The notes under the pieces were generated by a model. That model had not been told where the DNA came from and made no database searches. It saw only the letters and a list, made by a program, of their open reading frames with translations. A stretch of 64,000 nt of DNA from Cheiracanthium punctorium (taxonomy: Eukaryota > Arthropoda > Arachnida > Araneae > Cheiracanthiidae). Position numbers and translations under genes: made by a program. This document shows positions 22,770 through 35,329 of this stretch, in pieces. Where the stretch lies: contig JAWZYV010012340.1 of the NCBI GenBank assembly GCA_038373885.1, forward strand, positions 1 through 64,000. The letters run 5' to 3'. Numbering within the stretch: the first letter of the stretch is position 1; each line of letters opens with the position of its first letter.

Positions 22770-24380
22770 GTAGCGCACTTTTGAAAACTGGGCCGAAAAT
22801 CGCTCCGACAGATCGAATTTCGCTCGTTTGGTTTAAGCGTGTAGATATTTGTCTGACAACGACGATATACTGGTGTGTACTGTATATGTGTTCTGTGTAT
22901 AGGAGATGCACCGACAAAAGAAAACCTGGGTAGAAAAAATGTGACGGATGCCAATTATTTCGAGATCGTTAAAGAGGTTTTTTCAAGAATCAGTTATTAC
23001 GGCCCAAGTCTAAAACTGGAAAAATTGAAAAAAAAAATGCAATTCGATTTTTATTGAAGATTATTTGATTGGCGGCCCCTTTAATCGGCGGCACTAGGTA
23101 GTCGCCTAGGTTCGCCTAATGGTATTTCCGGTCCAGCTGAGGAAATATTATACAAGTTTTTTTAAAACAGGTTTTCATAACGTAAAAATTCACGGTAAAG
23201 AAATATTTGTGTTTGAAATAGTTCGTGGCACCTAAACTATTATGTTAAAAAAAAATTCTATACAGAATGTTTGAAAAGAATTTCTACACAGAAACTGTCG
23301 AGGCGCGTCCAGTAAAAAATAATTCACTTAAAGCGTTGACGAATGTTCGATATAAGCAAACAGATGAATTAACAGTAGCGGTTGTTTTTATTGTACCATG
23401 GGTATCGGCAGCATTCTTACCTGCTGATAACATTTTTGTATAAAACTAATTAAATTATAACTATATAATACAAAGTACGGTTTTACTATAATGAGATTTA
23501 TACATTTACGGATTAAAAGAAAAAAAGAGAGATTTAGTATTTTGATCATTAAACCTCTTATGCAGAACAATTTTGTTTCTACTGTTTGATAGTCTGAATG
23601 TTTATGATAAAGGAAACTGCAGCTAAGAATATGAAAATGCACTTTTTATGAGCTTGATACATTTTAGTCTGTGAAGAATCCAATGTATTAATGGAGATAT
23701 AGAACCATTTAGCAACTTGGTAACATTTTTTAATCATTAGCATCATTTGCATGGAAAACTTTTGATATTATGATATTAAAATCTACCGGCTTAATTCAAT
23801 TCACAACTGGGAATATAGTTTTATTCAAGACCACATTATTTAACTAATTTAACTTTGCATTATCACACCTTCCTTTCATGTTTAGGATACCACATGCCTC
23901 AACTTCTTGATTAATGGAAAAAATTATTAAATTTCCCGCTATACACAACTTCTCCAACACGCAACCATTATTCATCTGATCATCATCAGATCAAGAACTC
24001 ATAACAAGAAACAATTACAGTTTGTATGCCATATTTCCACTTAACCTTAAATTTCGTTTTAGGAGAAAAATTTTACAACGATGGACGCGGGAAAGTCAAT
24101 TTATGACGAACGATACATGCGGGTTCCTTTAATGTTATTCAAATACAAGTTGTGCAGGGACCACAGAAATAAAACGATCAATACGGGAAAACGATGGATG
24201 CGGGAACGATAGATCGGGGTTTCACTGTATTAGGTTTCACGGAAAAAACACTCTCCCCCTTCCGAATTCCAAATATCACAGTGTAAGTTTGAATTTCTCG
24301 AACGAAACTCGGAGCAGCAATGGGAAGAAGTTTATGTAGGGTCCCTTTTTAAGCTTTCAGGATGGAGACCATAATACAGC
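22770..24380. other. No supported gene
   Basis: AT-rich. A fragment near 24170-24235 (GGAAAACGATGGATGCGGGA ... GGGGTTTCACTGTA) looks like one end of a pogo-like element. Confidence 0.4.
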
Positions 24381-24384
24381 AGGG

Positions 24385-24557
24385 CAGGGGCGTAGCCAGA
24401 AATTTTTCATGGGGGGGTTAGGACTACTACAACTCATATATATGTATACGTGGGTGTGACAATGTAGTGAAGAATATACATTTTGTGTATGGCAAAAAAT
24501 TCCTCATGGGGGGAGGTTATGACCCCCCTAACCCCCCCCCCCTTGGCTACGCCCCTG
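24385..24557. mobile_element. hAT MITE, CAGGGGCGTAGCC family, with perfect 8-bp TSD
   Basis: Ends CAGGGGCGTAGCCAGA and CTTGGCTACGCCCCTG. The octamer CAGCAGGG flanks both sides (24377-24384 and 24558-24565), as expected for hAT transposition. Internal sequence (ACAACTCATATATATG, then ACATTTTGTGTATGG and TTCCTCATGGGG) matches 48794-48949 in inverse orientation. Confidence 0.9.
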
Positions 24558-25111
24558 CAGCAGGGATATATTTTTTTGAAGGTTTAAAATGTCTTAGGCC
24601 CCCTTTAACCAAAACTGGGGAAGCGGAAATATAAAAACTCTCGAATTTTGGGGATCTGAATGGACATTTTTTAGCTTCATTTGACTAGTATCAAAATTTC
24701 GGTTCTCTGCTTCCGTGTTCATGATTCAAGAAACTTTTTTCAGATTCTTAATGCAAAAGCAGCACCTAATATTTCTTTGTTGCCTATTTCATTAATAAGA
24801 AGTGTGAATAAAAAAAATCGCTTTTCATCCGAAATGTCTGCTTTTCTATTAATAAATAGGAATTGTTGGAAAATGAGCGGAAGCGAAAAGGCGAGGAGTG
24901 TTTGGGCACAACACTAAACACTTTAGTGGGAGTTTCGTCGCAAAGCAAATAAAAGAACTTTTTTTTTCCCCTATGACTCGCGCCCGCTTTGGCTTACTTC
25001 CAGAACTGTTTTTCTTCTTGGCTAACAAGGAGTAACAAACAAATCCCAGCTCAATGCTTTTCATTTCCTTCTCAGCATTGTCAATATTTTAATTTTTCTA
25101 CCCATTGAACC

Positions 25112-25273
25112 ATGTATTTATCCTCGCTTTTCATTTACTGCCTAATTGGGTGCGTCATTGTGAAGCTACCTTATGCGTCTGTCATAACATTGCAAGACAA
25201 CGGATACAAAGGAATAGTAGTGGCCATCCATAAAAATGTACCAGAAGACTTGCAGTTATTGGAGAATATCAAG
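25112..25273 (+). CDS. Exon 1 of a CLCA-like (calcium-activated chloride channel regulator) gene
   Basis: The ATG at 25112 opens a 54-codon exon that ends AAT ATC AAG, followed by GTATTT, a good phase-0 splice donor. Residues 1-22 form a hydrophobic signal peptide (SLFIYCLIGCVIVKLPYAS). Residues 25-54 include LQDNGYKGIVVAIHKNVPED and LLENIK, matching the conserved start of the mature CLCA N-terminal domain (pattern L.NNGY..I..AI...VPED..LIENIK). CLCA proteins are secreted, self-cleaving metallohydrolase/VWA proteins that modulate calcium-activated chloride channels. The reading frame runs on about 17 codons into the intron, as expected by chance. I could not find exon 2 in the remaining 38 kb of plus strand, so either the intron is very long or the next exon is too short to spot. 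No lesion is visible. It is the best host gene candidate in the window; a first-exon pseudogene cannot be ruled out. Confidence 0.8.
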
Positions 25274-26390
25274 GTATTTTTTTTTCGTTTACTTACTTGT
25301 ACCTTTTATATAAATTTTTTACTTTGAATGTTTTAACTAATTAACGCCCAGCGATGTATTTTTAGACGGTCGGAAAATTTGTGAGTCGCAAAAATATTTA
25401 AGCATTATTTTATTTTCCAGTTTTAATTTCTCAAATAATAAATCCGATTTCCACAAAATACTCAGCGATAACAAAGTATGATGAGACTATCAAATACTCT
25501 GTTATATTACTCTGATATATATCAAATGATTCTAAAGTAGTATATCCATTTTTGGGAAGCGTTTACGGGGCCTCCTTGGGTCGGGGGATCTCGGCAATCG
25601 CCGACCATCCGACATGGCCAGTCCGGGCCTGTAAGATCGCAATTTTGTGATCACACAATGTGCATTGAAAAATTAAAAAACATTAATCAGGACAGCTTAA
25701 GGCAGAAAAGTAGCCAGGGAGCCTACGTGCTATCAATAATCAAGTCTTTTAGTGAGATATTCTACCTTTTGGGCACTTGTCGAAAAATTTTTCAGGCTAC
25801 GTGCTTAGCTTAAGGTTACTCATATCAAATCAATACCCCTTTATTTATATAAATTCGTGAGTTGTATTTTAAATTCTAATCCATTCTTATAATTGTTTGT
25901 AGTCCGTAGTTTACTTAACTCATGCAAGTATTTTGATTTGTTGATAAAGTTTGGAGAGAAAGAAAGCCATTAGTTATAGTAAGAAAGCGACTTTTGCTTA
26001 GAGTAAAATTCCATATCCTGTCTCAAAATGAGTTTTCTCTATTTTATAACTTTAAAAACATTCAAAAGACTTGTATCTTGGGCGGTTACCTCATGATTAT
26101 AAAATGAAGCAATACAAGCAACTCTTCATCATAACTTTAATTTCAATTAAAGTGTTTCCCATATGTAACTTTTCTTTTTTCAATTTTATTTAGAGGGTAA
26201 AAAAGAGAACCTTTTGCAAAATGTATGAAATATATCTATTAATTTCTATTTTTGAAAGCTGCATAACACAGACATATCGTACATCTATCCAGGTCAAAAT
26301 TGCACTGAGAAGATTCCCAGTCATTTGATGGCTCGAAATTTTCTGTAAATGATTGTGAATGTTGTATTCTATTGAATATATTTGAAACCT
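25274..26390 (+). other. Probable first intron of the CLCA-like gene
   Basis: It starts GTATTTTTTTTT. The rest is AT-rich with one GC-rich patch at 25560-25650 (GGGGCCTCCTTGGGTCGGGG ... GGCCAGTCCGGGCCTG) that may be a transposon end. If the gene is intact, the intron continues past this point and much of the following repeat DNA lies inside it. Confidence 0.45.
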
Positions 26391-26392
26391 CA

Positions 26393-26840
26393 CCATGGCC
26401 AAGTGGATAATATGCTGTACACCCTCCAAAAAGTATTCGAGTAAGAGATAAATTTCCTACGCTGGTTTCGTATATTAAAAATTATGTATCATAGAATATG
26501 AGTTAGGCAATGTATAAATATGACTTTCCATATTTCTGTCAAGTTGGGCGTTTTTCAAAAACTCAATTATTATTCGCAAATATAAAATAGGAAATTTATC
26601 TTTTACCCGAATACTTTTTTTGGAAGGTGTACATGCTGGATGACTGAAGTGTAAAGGTCCAGGGTTCTGGCCTACCGCGCAACTGTCCATCTAACGGAAA
26701 GAGTTCTGGGTGGTTTTCAGCGAATAGAACGTGAATACGCATTAGAATCCCTTAAAAATTCCTCCACGTAATTCCTACACACCCTCCTTTAGGCAGATAC
26801 CCTTCTTTCAGGTTTGCCTTAAAAACATAATACAATTAAA
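26393..26840 (+). repeat. tRNA-derived SINE split by a MITE
   Basis: The head CCATGGCCAAGTGGATAATA (A-box-like) ends at 26419. After the MITE the body resumes: GGATGACTGAAGTGTAAAGG, the B-box-like GGTTCTGGCCTACCGCG, a central block with GGGTGGTTTTCAGCG and ACGTGAATACGCATTAGAAT, and an ACATAATACAATTA tail. The family is the one at 4545 and 11195. Confidence 0.75.
26420..26629. mobile_element. Tc1/mariner-type MITE inserted in a SINE
   Basis: TIRs of about 40 bp begin CACCCTCCAAAAAGTATTCG (left) and CACCTTCCAAAAAAAGTATT (right, inverted) and continue through a GATAAATTTCCTA block. The TA dinucleotide is duplicated (26418-26419 and 26630-26631). 210 bp, non-coding. Confidence 0.85.
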
Positions 26841-26970
26841 ATGTTTCTAATGCATGTAATGTTAATAATTCCTTACAAATTCTAAAATAATTTTTAATTA
26901 TTATGATGAATGGTTTTGATTCCAGTGTAAATGTCTATGTACATAACGTCAAAAAATAAATTGTAATATA

Positions 26971-28448
26971 CAGGGTGTTTCAAAAAAACGTTGACAAAAT
27001 GACATGGCAGATCAGTCATACAAAAAGGATCAAAAATCGCGTAGGAACAGAGGGTCGCAACTGCGATCCTGAGCCGTTACAGGGCGTATAAAATAATACG
27101 TAACACAAAGAGAAGAAACAAAAACATGACAGATCGTTTTATTGATAATTACTCACCCACATGCGACTAATGCAAGCAAACTGTTGGGCCTACAGGAGAT
27201 GCTCAAAGTTTTTGCCAGATGCATCGAGACACGCCTGGCATCTACGTTGCATGGAATGCCGCACCTTCTCAAAGATACCAGGTGTATCTCGAACACATCC
27301 GGCTGCCACAACGATTCTTCCTACCAAGTCTTCCGGTGTTTCATACACTACTCCTTTAAAAAATCCCCATAAGAAAAAATCCAAGGGAGACAGGTCTGGT
27401 GATCGTGGTGGCCATGCGAATGGTCCACCGCGACCAATATAGCTACCAGGAAAAGTAGCCTGCAGATGTGCTCTGACGTCTGTGCTGAAATGTGCAGGGG
27501 CTCCGGCGTATTGAAATCGAATGTGTCCACGAATAGGCATCGGGACATCATTCAGCATTTCTGGCAGAACCTCTTGCAAGAATGTTAGATAAATGGGACC
27601 GTTAAGTCTTTCTGGGAGAATGTACGGACCAAGTAAACAGTCTCCTACAATGCCAGCCCACACGTTAACGGAACATTTTCGTTGTGCGCCGTGCGCACGT
27701 GTAGCATGCGGGTTTTCATCCGCCCACGTATGCAGGTTGTGAAAGTTCATCACACCCTCTAATGAGAACGCAGCTTCATCCGTGAAGAGAACACTTGCTG
27801 CGAAGTTTCGGTCTGCAGCATGTTCTTGCAAAAACCACCGCGCAAAATCCATGCGATTATTGTAATCTCTCGGTTCCAGTGCCTGGACGCGTTGTAAATG
27901 ATAAGGATGTAGTCCTTCGTCGTGTACAATGCGCCAGACGGTAGCGTGTTGATATGGGTCTCTCGGGATACAACTCGTGTACTTGCTGAAGGATTACGTT
28001 GGAATTCTTGGACAACTCTTTCTTCAGCATCAACTGTCCGAGTTATTCGTTGGCGACCAGCATCCGGCTTGTGCACGTCGAACGAGCCGGTTTCACACAA
28101 TCGTCGATGTACAGTGGCAAAGTATGAGCGGCTAGGCACATTTCTAGAAGGATATTTCTCACGATACATTCGCAAGGCATCTCGTCCATTGCAGTTGGCC
28201 ATGCCATAAATTAAATGCATGTCAGCCATTTCGCGGTGCGTGTAACTAGCCATGTTACGCCCTACGCATCCACGGATAGAATGAAGCCAATCTTCGTTTG
28301 CTCAGCTCGTGTTTGTATCGCAACGCCCTCTCGTGGCTCTAGCGCCCTCTATAGGCGTTTGCGACCCTCTGTTCCTATTCGATTTTTGATCCTTGTTGTA
28401 TGACAGATCTGCCATGTCATTTTGTCCACGTTTTTTTGAAACACCCTG
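26971..28448 (-). mobile_element. Complete but inactive DD41D-type mariner-like transposon
   Basis: TIRs of about 90 bp begin CAGGGTGTTTCAAAAAAACG at both ends and stay nearly identical up to ACAGAGGGTCGCAA. TA flanks both sides (26969-26970 and 28449-28450). Length 1478 bp. A single transposase gene fills the interior on the minus strand. Confidence 0.95.
27190..28253 (-). pseudogene. DD41D IS630-Tc1-mariner transposase, frameshifted and catalytically dead
   Basis: From the ATG at 28253 the first frame encodes an N-terminal helix-turn-helix region: MASYTHREMADMHLIYGMAN, then NVPSRSYFATVHRRL and RRITRTV-type linker residues. Near 27952 the homology jumps to another frame (HATVWRIVHDEGLHPYHLQR), consistent with loss of a few bases. 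The catalytic domain then runs to 27190. The first Asp is in LFTDEAAFS. The second, normally HDGAPAHF, is YAGAPAHF, so the Asp is replaced by Ala. The third Asp is in WPPRSPDLSPLDFFLWG, with 41 residues between the second and third sites. The C-terminus RRCQACLDASGK is family-typical. Proteins like this are common in arthropod genomes. Two independent defects make it non-autonomous, although its TIRs could still be used in trans. Confidence 0.93.
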
Positions 28449-31260
28449 TAGAATACTGTTAAAGAGTAAATGCCAATTTTGGGGAATTTCTAAGTTGTAT
28501 TTTGTACTAAAAGGGACTGTGTTATTGCTGAAGATTTCCAGCTTAGCTGTAATGGATTACTTTAAAGCTATGACTGTTATCCTCGGGGATCCTCCAGAGC
28601 GTAGAAGCTCGCAGTGTCCCTCATTTAGAGCATCACTGGAACGAAGATTACTGTGGACCCGCAACTACCAACTTACGCAGCGATGGGATATACGACCCCA
28701 CAAATTAAAAGTGTAAGTGATACACATCTTACACTGTGGTCTTCGATCAACCAGGATTCAACTCGAGTTGAACATCGTGCTAACTGGGTTACCACACTCT
28801 AAAGCAAACAGCACAAGGGGCCGTTTGTTAGATCCCACCGGCATGTGCATTGTTTTATACTGCTTAATAACAGCGGCGATATTGATATGTTCCCCAATGG
28901 AAAACTTACTCAGTTTTCCCTGTAAAGCAATGAAATTTCTTACCTGTTTTGATTGAGACTTCAAAAAACGAATAACAAAACAACTCCCCCTCCCCTCCAA
29001 AAAAAAATTAAAAAAAAAAAGAAAGAAAAGAAAAGGAAAAGAAGAAGAAGACAATTTTTATTAGGAAAATTCAAATTAAGAAAAAATAAGTATGCTGACA
29101 GCCTTTCAAAAATACTAATTTAGGTAGATATGTAGAAAACCTTAAACCATAAGCATAGGCTTACAGATTTTTTCCTCTTGAAAACTGAAACTCAAAATAT
29201 CACACCGGTTAGGTTTTATTATTATTTTTCTTTTTTTCTCGCGTACTAAATATTTGCTCTCACCTATGATTCTACTTAGAGATGCTAGTTATACTCATTT
29301 GTTACAGAAGAAATAAATAACTTATTACAAAATTGCTGTTAAAAAAAAAAAAAACTTTCTTTGCAATAACGAATATTTCACTTCTTTCTGACAATAAGAA
29401 AATGCTTGCTTGGCAATAGTTGCAAATTTCAATTTAGTAGACTGCCTTTCTCTTTCGCTACGTTTAAAAATCCCAATTTAATTTGCATCCAGTGTAAGGG
29501 AAACGATTCCCAGAATGGCAGCGGAAGAGTTAGAAGTTCTAGGACTGTATATGCAATTCTAAATAAGCAAATTTTGTTTTAGTTTGAAATCTAAATTCAA
29601 TTGAAATTTCTTATCTAGGGCGTACAGGAATTTCCTTACTAAAGCATTTCTGAAAAACTTAATACTGTAAAAGTTAAATTCGATATTTGATATGTTACTA
29701 CGATTCAAAATGCAAAAGTAATCGATCAAATATTTAGAGACTACATTTAGAATACTAGGGGAAAATAACTTGATTCCAGCTGAGACTCCGGCTTCAGATT
29801 TTAAAATTACTTAGCACTGGTTCCAACGCAATACTTTGACTCCGGCTGAAAATATCTTTGGGGACAAAAAAGACGTAGAGGAAAGTCGACCAAAACAGAG
29901 TAGGCGGATAAAACGGAAAATCGGCAGTTATAACTAAATTAAAGCTGCAGTATCTCTCTATTCTGGAAAAAAGTAACGGCCGCTGTCACCGCCGCCGCTC
30001 TCAAGAGCTTGTTCGGCTACGTCCTCCTAAACCGCGGGGATTTGAGTTTTAACTAAAGTGTCCACGGATTCAGAAAATTCCGAGGAACCTGATAAGCTGA
30101 CTTAAATTTCGAAAATCGAATTATTTTAGCAGATATTAATAAAAAACTGAAAAAATAAACAGAATGGTTGCCAGATTTGGCATAAAATCATTCATTCCTT
30201 TGCAACAAAGCAATTCCAATTACGTAGAATTGCGTGAAATTGACAAACATGAAGTAGATTTACACCCATTTTATTCCAAATTAAAACGTATATGAAATAA
30301 ATAACTCAAAGTGTGTTACACAAAGTTGACAATTTTCAAATAGTAAGTTCGTTTAGACAACAGGAGTTTAGAATTAGCGATTATTAGTTTTTCCAAAATA
30401 GAATAACTAATTGTCACTGATTTTAAAAGCGCCATCATGGCATTAGGTACGATCTGGCAAAATAGTATCTTTCCAAGCAGGGTGAATCTAAACCGCGAGT
30501 TTCAAAATGTTAGAATCCAGTATCTTGAAAATGAAAAATAATTAAAATGCAGATTATTTTAAAGCCAGTTCGGTCCAGCTGGAGTATTTGCTACCAGTAG
30601 AAATATGTGGTGGCTTTAACTAGGACATTATAGCAGTTATAGTATACTTTGCATATTTGCCAGCTCGGCGAGATGATATAATTCGTGGTGGTAAATATGC
30701 TGATCTGCAAAGGATTATGTATATGAAAATATGGATAACGGTTTTCTGGGAACCTTGCATGATCAGTAATTATACGTTGTGAGCATGTGTAAATCTCCAA
30801 ATAACGAAAAGTCGCCATGCTAGGTGGCAAGCTATCCTAGCTGTTCCGTAGTAATTATCAAAGAAAACACATGAAGTATTGTTTTCTTAGAGCTAATTAT
30901 TAACTATGCATATACGCAAGTCGCCAAATTATGAAAAATTGCCATAATTGGCTAATACGCAATTACTCCATGGGTTTCACATAATTTAAAATAGTGCGAA
31001 ATATAAATTTTTATCTTCCAAGGAACATGCAAGAACTAAGCAGTGTGTAGCAGGGTAACATTCTATCAAATCCAACCTTTGGGTTTTGTTTGTTGAAATT
31101 ATGCCTTTTTTATGAATAAGCCTTATTAGAGGTCGAATGCATCATACGAAAAGCGAGCGTAGCGAGTCTAGGGGCGTTGGCCGCTAGTTTAAAAAAAAAA
31201 AAAAGTACATAGAACTAGTTGCAGATAGCCGCCATGTATAGAATCGTTCTTTAAATGAAA
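28449..31260. other. No supported gene
   Basis: AT-rich sequence with A-runs (29000-29060, 29339-29353). Frames at 28393-28716 and 28717-28956 show no domain. A possible GC-rich patch lies at 29980-30040. Confidence 0.45.
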
Positions 31261-31265
31261 AACAG

Positions 31266-31987
31266 TCAGAGCCGGCCTAAGAGCAAAATGCTGTGAGCGC
31301 AAGAATGAGTTTTGGCGCCCCTTACAATGAAAATAGGTAAAGAAAACCCTCCAAAAAATGGTATGGGAGCTCTATAACTAAAATTTGTAAGAATTTAATA
31401 CCTGAATTTGGCATTTTAAAGGATTTGAAAGCCAAAATCCAACACTAATGAGCAATAATAAATAGTAAATATTACAATTAAGTATTTAGTACCTTTTCAT
31501 TATTATTTTTTAAATAATTAATTTTAGCACCAACTCTTTTAACTGATTTTTCCAAACTCCAGAACGCGTACTGTACTTTATTTGCTTAAAAAGCAAAGCT
31601 CCTAACAAAGTCCTTACTGAGTTTATTGTTACGTCAGGTAGAAAATAACAGACATATTTCATAACTACAACTAAAGTTTTATTTGATTTAATATTCATGG
31701 AAAAATTAATATCAATTTTAATATACTAATAAATGAACTAAACCTGTGATAGCGATTGTGACTCAGTATCGAACACTGCTCAGCTCTGTCTTAACAACAG
31801 AGAGGACAGGTAACATTAGTTGAACAAAAATTCATATATATTCAAACGGTTATATTTCCTTTAGCATTTACATAAAATATTTATAGCTTTTACCAGATTA
31901 TTTTTCGTCATTTTTCACATTTCGGCGCCCCTCCCAAAGTTTTACGTGTGCGGCCACACACGTCGCACAAGCCTTAGGCTGGCCCCA
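31266..31987. mobile_element. Possible MITE with GCCGGCCTAAG / CTTAGGCTGGC ends
   Basis: The left end GAGCCGGCCTAAGAGC and an inner TTTTGGCGCCCCTTAC are inverted at the right end (TTTCGGCGCCCCTCCC, then GCCTTAGGCTGGCCCC). The interior is AT-rich and non-coding. Immediately after it, CAGTGCCGGATTAAG (31986) starts another transposon-like end. Confidence 0.6.
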
Positions 31988-33900
31988 GTGCCGGATTAAG
32001 ACAGTGCGAGGCCTGCAGCAAATGTCACCAAGGGGTCCTATGCTCAGTGACGCACACAGAAATCTTTTTGATTTTTGAGGGGAGGTAATTACCCTCACAC
32101 TAAAGTAGAATAGCTAAATCAACGGAGAAAATTAACTGAGAAAATTAATTGTGCTAATTTAATTATAATTTACTTTTAGATCTAATTAATTAGTTAATGG
32201 TATTACTAATGCTAATTAGATGTAAATAAAACTAAAACTTCCCACGCGTTAGATTTGGAAGGGGTTTATGATAAAACTAGACAAAATGAATTTCTACAAA
32301 CAAATTGGTGTACGGTAAAAATGCCCTGAAAGTAAAAGCTTTTTTTGCGGGCTGGGGGGGGGGATGTGCTAAATAGATAGTGAGCCTGACGATGTATACA
32401 GGTATTTATATATTTATATATATATATATATATGCAAACATATAATTTATAGGTTTGCATATATTTAAATACCTGTTTACATACAAACAACAAGTTTACA
32501 AATTTACATGACAAGTTTACATACAAAGAATAAAAATCGCTTCTATAAAATTTTTAGAACCTTCGAAAGCAAAATATACTTTAAACTGTGAGCTTAAACA
32601 CAGTTTTTTCTCCAGTAAAAATACATACTTGTAAAATTATTCCATTATGTGGAAGGTCTTTACTAATACTAGGTTACATATTTTGAACTTCTATTAACTT
32701 CATTTATTTACTGGGTAATGCTTAAGAAATCAAACTGAGGATAGACGGATTTAATTGCCACTATGCAAAATACACTGCACGAACGGAATGACTTCAAACG
32801 GCACATGCGTATAGAGGGGGGCAGCTACTTCCAAATACTGCTTGAACACTTCTAAAGGCCATTTCGTTCGTATTCTACAAGCATTTGTGCATTACTTTTC
32901 AACCTACCCTCGTAAAAATGATATAAAGTTATTTCTTTGAAAAAACCTCAATAAGAGGATTGTATCTTTTCTAAATATCGATATAATAAATAAAGAATTC
33001 GGAAAAAACATTCACTATCATATTATTTTCAAATGTTTTTACAACACATAATAATCTTGAATGTGATCAAGTATTTTGTGATTTTCTTTGCGGAGCAAGA
33101 GTATCAGAAAACCCTTTTTGTTTTCAGTTGGCCTGGGGTTATTGCTTCCCGGATACCCCGACCGTCTTGTCTTTGTGGAAAATCCTCCCCGCTATAATTG
33201 TTTTATCTGAACGAATTTACTGACATTCGCGACCTTGACCTGTGATTCCGACCGGCCGAAAGCAATTCCTTTATATTTAAAGCGATTAATTTCCGTGATT
33301 AATATGATGATTTATCAGAATTGTGGATTCTCAAAATATAAAAAATGGCTTGCATTCTATACATCATTATTTTTTGAAATAATAATTCACATGCGTTCAA
33401 ATACTGTAAAAAGTAAAAAAATAAATAATTAAAGGAAGCCAAATACCAAAAGATTTCTAAGATGGCTTACTCCTTACTCCAGACACCTTCGAATTTCGCC
33501 AAAGCCAACCCCCCCATTTATTCTAAAAAAAAAAAAAAAACCACTAAAAAAAAACTTGGGACAGTCCAACATCCGATTAAATACCATCCTCACATTTACT
33601 ACAAAACAAAATAAATTTATGTATAATGTTTAAATAAAAATTATTGTTCCGTGGGAATGTCTATTTTATGGGGCGCTTTTATTCCTACATTCCTATGGAC
33701 TTCAGCTCTCGGGGAAATGTAGAAGCTCAACTCTCTTTCCAGAGAAAACCTTCAGAAATAGCCAGAAATATTTTCTGCATATTGAGTCATTTTGAAAAGT
33801 TTGATTACAACTTCATTAAAAAATTCATTTGGTTTGTTAATGCAAAGCCCCTAAAATGATCGGAGCCGATAGGCTACAGCCTGCACACATAATGAGCAAG
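31988..33900. other. No supported gene; TA microsatellite in a hairpin
   Basis: (TA)n lies at 32408-32433 between ACAGGTATTTATATAT (32399) and its inverse TTTAAATACCTGT (about 32464-32476). The rest is AT-rich with A-runs near 33525-33551. Confidence 0.5.
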
Positions 33901-33907
33901 CCTCCCA

Positions 33908-34077
33908 CAGACGAATTAATGCAATTTTGTGGGTGGAGGTGGTTAGTTGATGAAGATTCACATGTACATTCATTTTGTGGAAGCGAAATAGTATTGTGTT
34001 TACATTAATTTCTCTTTTCTCGGGAGAGGCGGTCGCCCCCTCCAACGCCTTCCCTTTAATCCGCCATTGATCCGGCC
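33908..34077 (+). repeat. Repeat R2, copy 1
   Basis: Blocks ATTAATGCAATTTTGTGGGT, GGTTAGTTGATGAAGATTCA, CATTTTGTGGAAGCGAAATA and TTTACATTAATTTCTCTTTT recur in order at 35166-35325. It ends in a TTTAATCCGCCATTGATCCG phrase that looks like a transposon terminus. Confidence 0.6.
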
Positions 34078-34601
34078 CTGACTCTGTTCATTCGGGCACT
34101 TAGTTTCTTTCTATATTTTGTTTATTTCTGGATTCATTCATCAAATAAAGACAAACTCGTAACATTATTGTTAAGGAAATAACTTTTTAAAGGCCATACA
34201 CTTAGGTGAGTGGTCGAAGGGCCTGGATACCCCCTCCTCCGAGTTCCGAATTTTGTCAAAAAATGTAATTTTGAAGACTTTTTCTTTTTTATTAATTCTG
34301 CTTCTCCCATCGTTTGGACCCTCTCTTAAATTTTTTTCTGTGTACAGCATTTTTTGTTCCACAGTGTGTTAAATATACTCTTGTGTGTGTCTCTTATTGC
34401 TGTCTTTAGAATACTCATTCATTTTTTCAAGGAAATCAGTTGACGAAATAATGCAGGTGTGCAACAGCCATATTAAGTTTATATACATTCTTTCGATGAG
34501 TTATCTACAATTGATTCACAGTTCTATAATAGAGCTTCAAAAATTGTCTTAAGAAAGAAAAAGAAAAGAAAAGAAAGGGATCTTGGGAGGAGGGAGGAAA
34601 C

Positions 34602-34672
34602 GAGAACTTTCAATCTAAAGGCGCGGGGCCCGTAGCATTTGCTACATCTGCTATATGGCTAATCCGGCACTG
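34602..34672 (+). repeat. Second copy of the AATCCGGCACTG terminal repeat
   Basis: Nearly identical to 1998-2083 (GGCGCGGGGCCCGTAGCATT then TGCTACATCTGCTATATGGC) and in the same orientation. Confidence 0.6.
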
Positions 34673-35165
34673 GCTGGCCATTGAAACAGTGTAGTGTATC
34701 TATTTGTCGAAGCCGATGAATTGGAAACTTCGAAAAGCTTTGACTTCCACTTATTTTGCTCTGTATATTTCATTTGCTTTAAGTCTTAATTTAGAGGAGT
34801 TAAACATTCGATAACACCTCTTTCAGCTATTATTTTAAGTAATTTAATTCAGGTTTCTCATCAGTTTTGAAATATGTTACGCCTTCTTTTCTATTAAATG
34901 ATGTTGTTGGATAACATCAAAACTTGATAGTCGGACTAAACAGAACAGACTGTGTCTATTGTAATAAATTGTCTTCCAAGTCAAAACACCTAGATGGATC
35001 GATAAATCGTTAGGTAGAATGTGACCAAGTCTCTAACAATGATGAAGATTGGACGCATTTAACATATTCACATCGGATTAATTCATTTACTATATAAAAG
35101 CTCCAAATATTAAATTCAAATTATTCCATTATTCATATTTATACTCAGTTAGTTTTTCCCTTACG

Positions 35166-35325
35166 GACTAATGGATTAATGCAATTTCGTTAGTGGAGCG
35201 GTTAGTTGGAAGATTCACATATACACCCATTTTATGGAAGTAAAATAGGATCTTTTACATTAATTTCTTTTTCCTCGGAAAGTACGGTAGCCCCTTTAGA
35301 ACAACAACTCCCTCCCCCTCTAGTT
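35166..35325 (+). repeat. Repeat R2, copy 2
   Basis: Same order of blocks as 33908-34077, more diverged, ending in CCCCTTTAGAACAACAACTC and a C-rich run. Confidence 0.55.
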
Positions 35326-35329
35326 TTTT

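Noticed and set aside
27922..28209. Plus-strand frames over the DD41D transposase
   Set aside because: They are antisense shadows of the minus-strand transposase.
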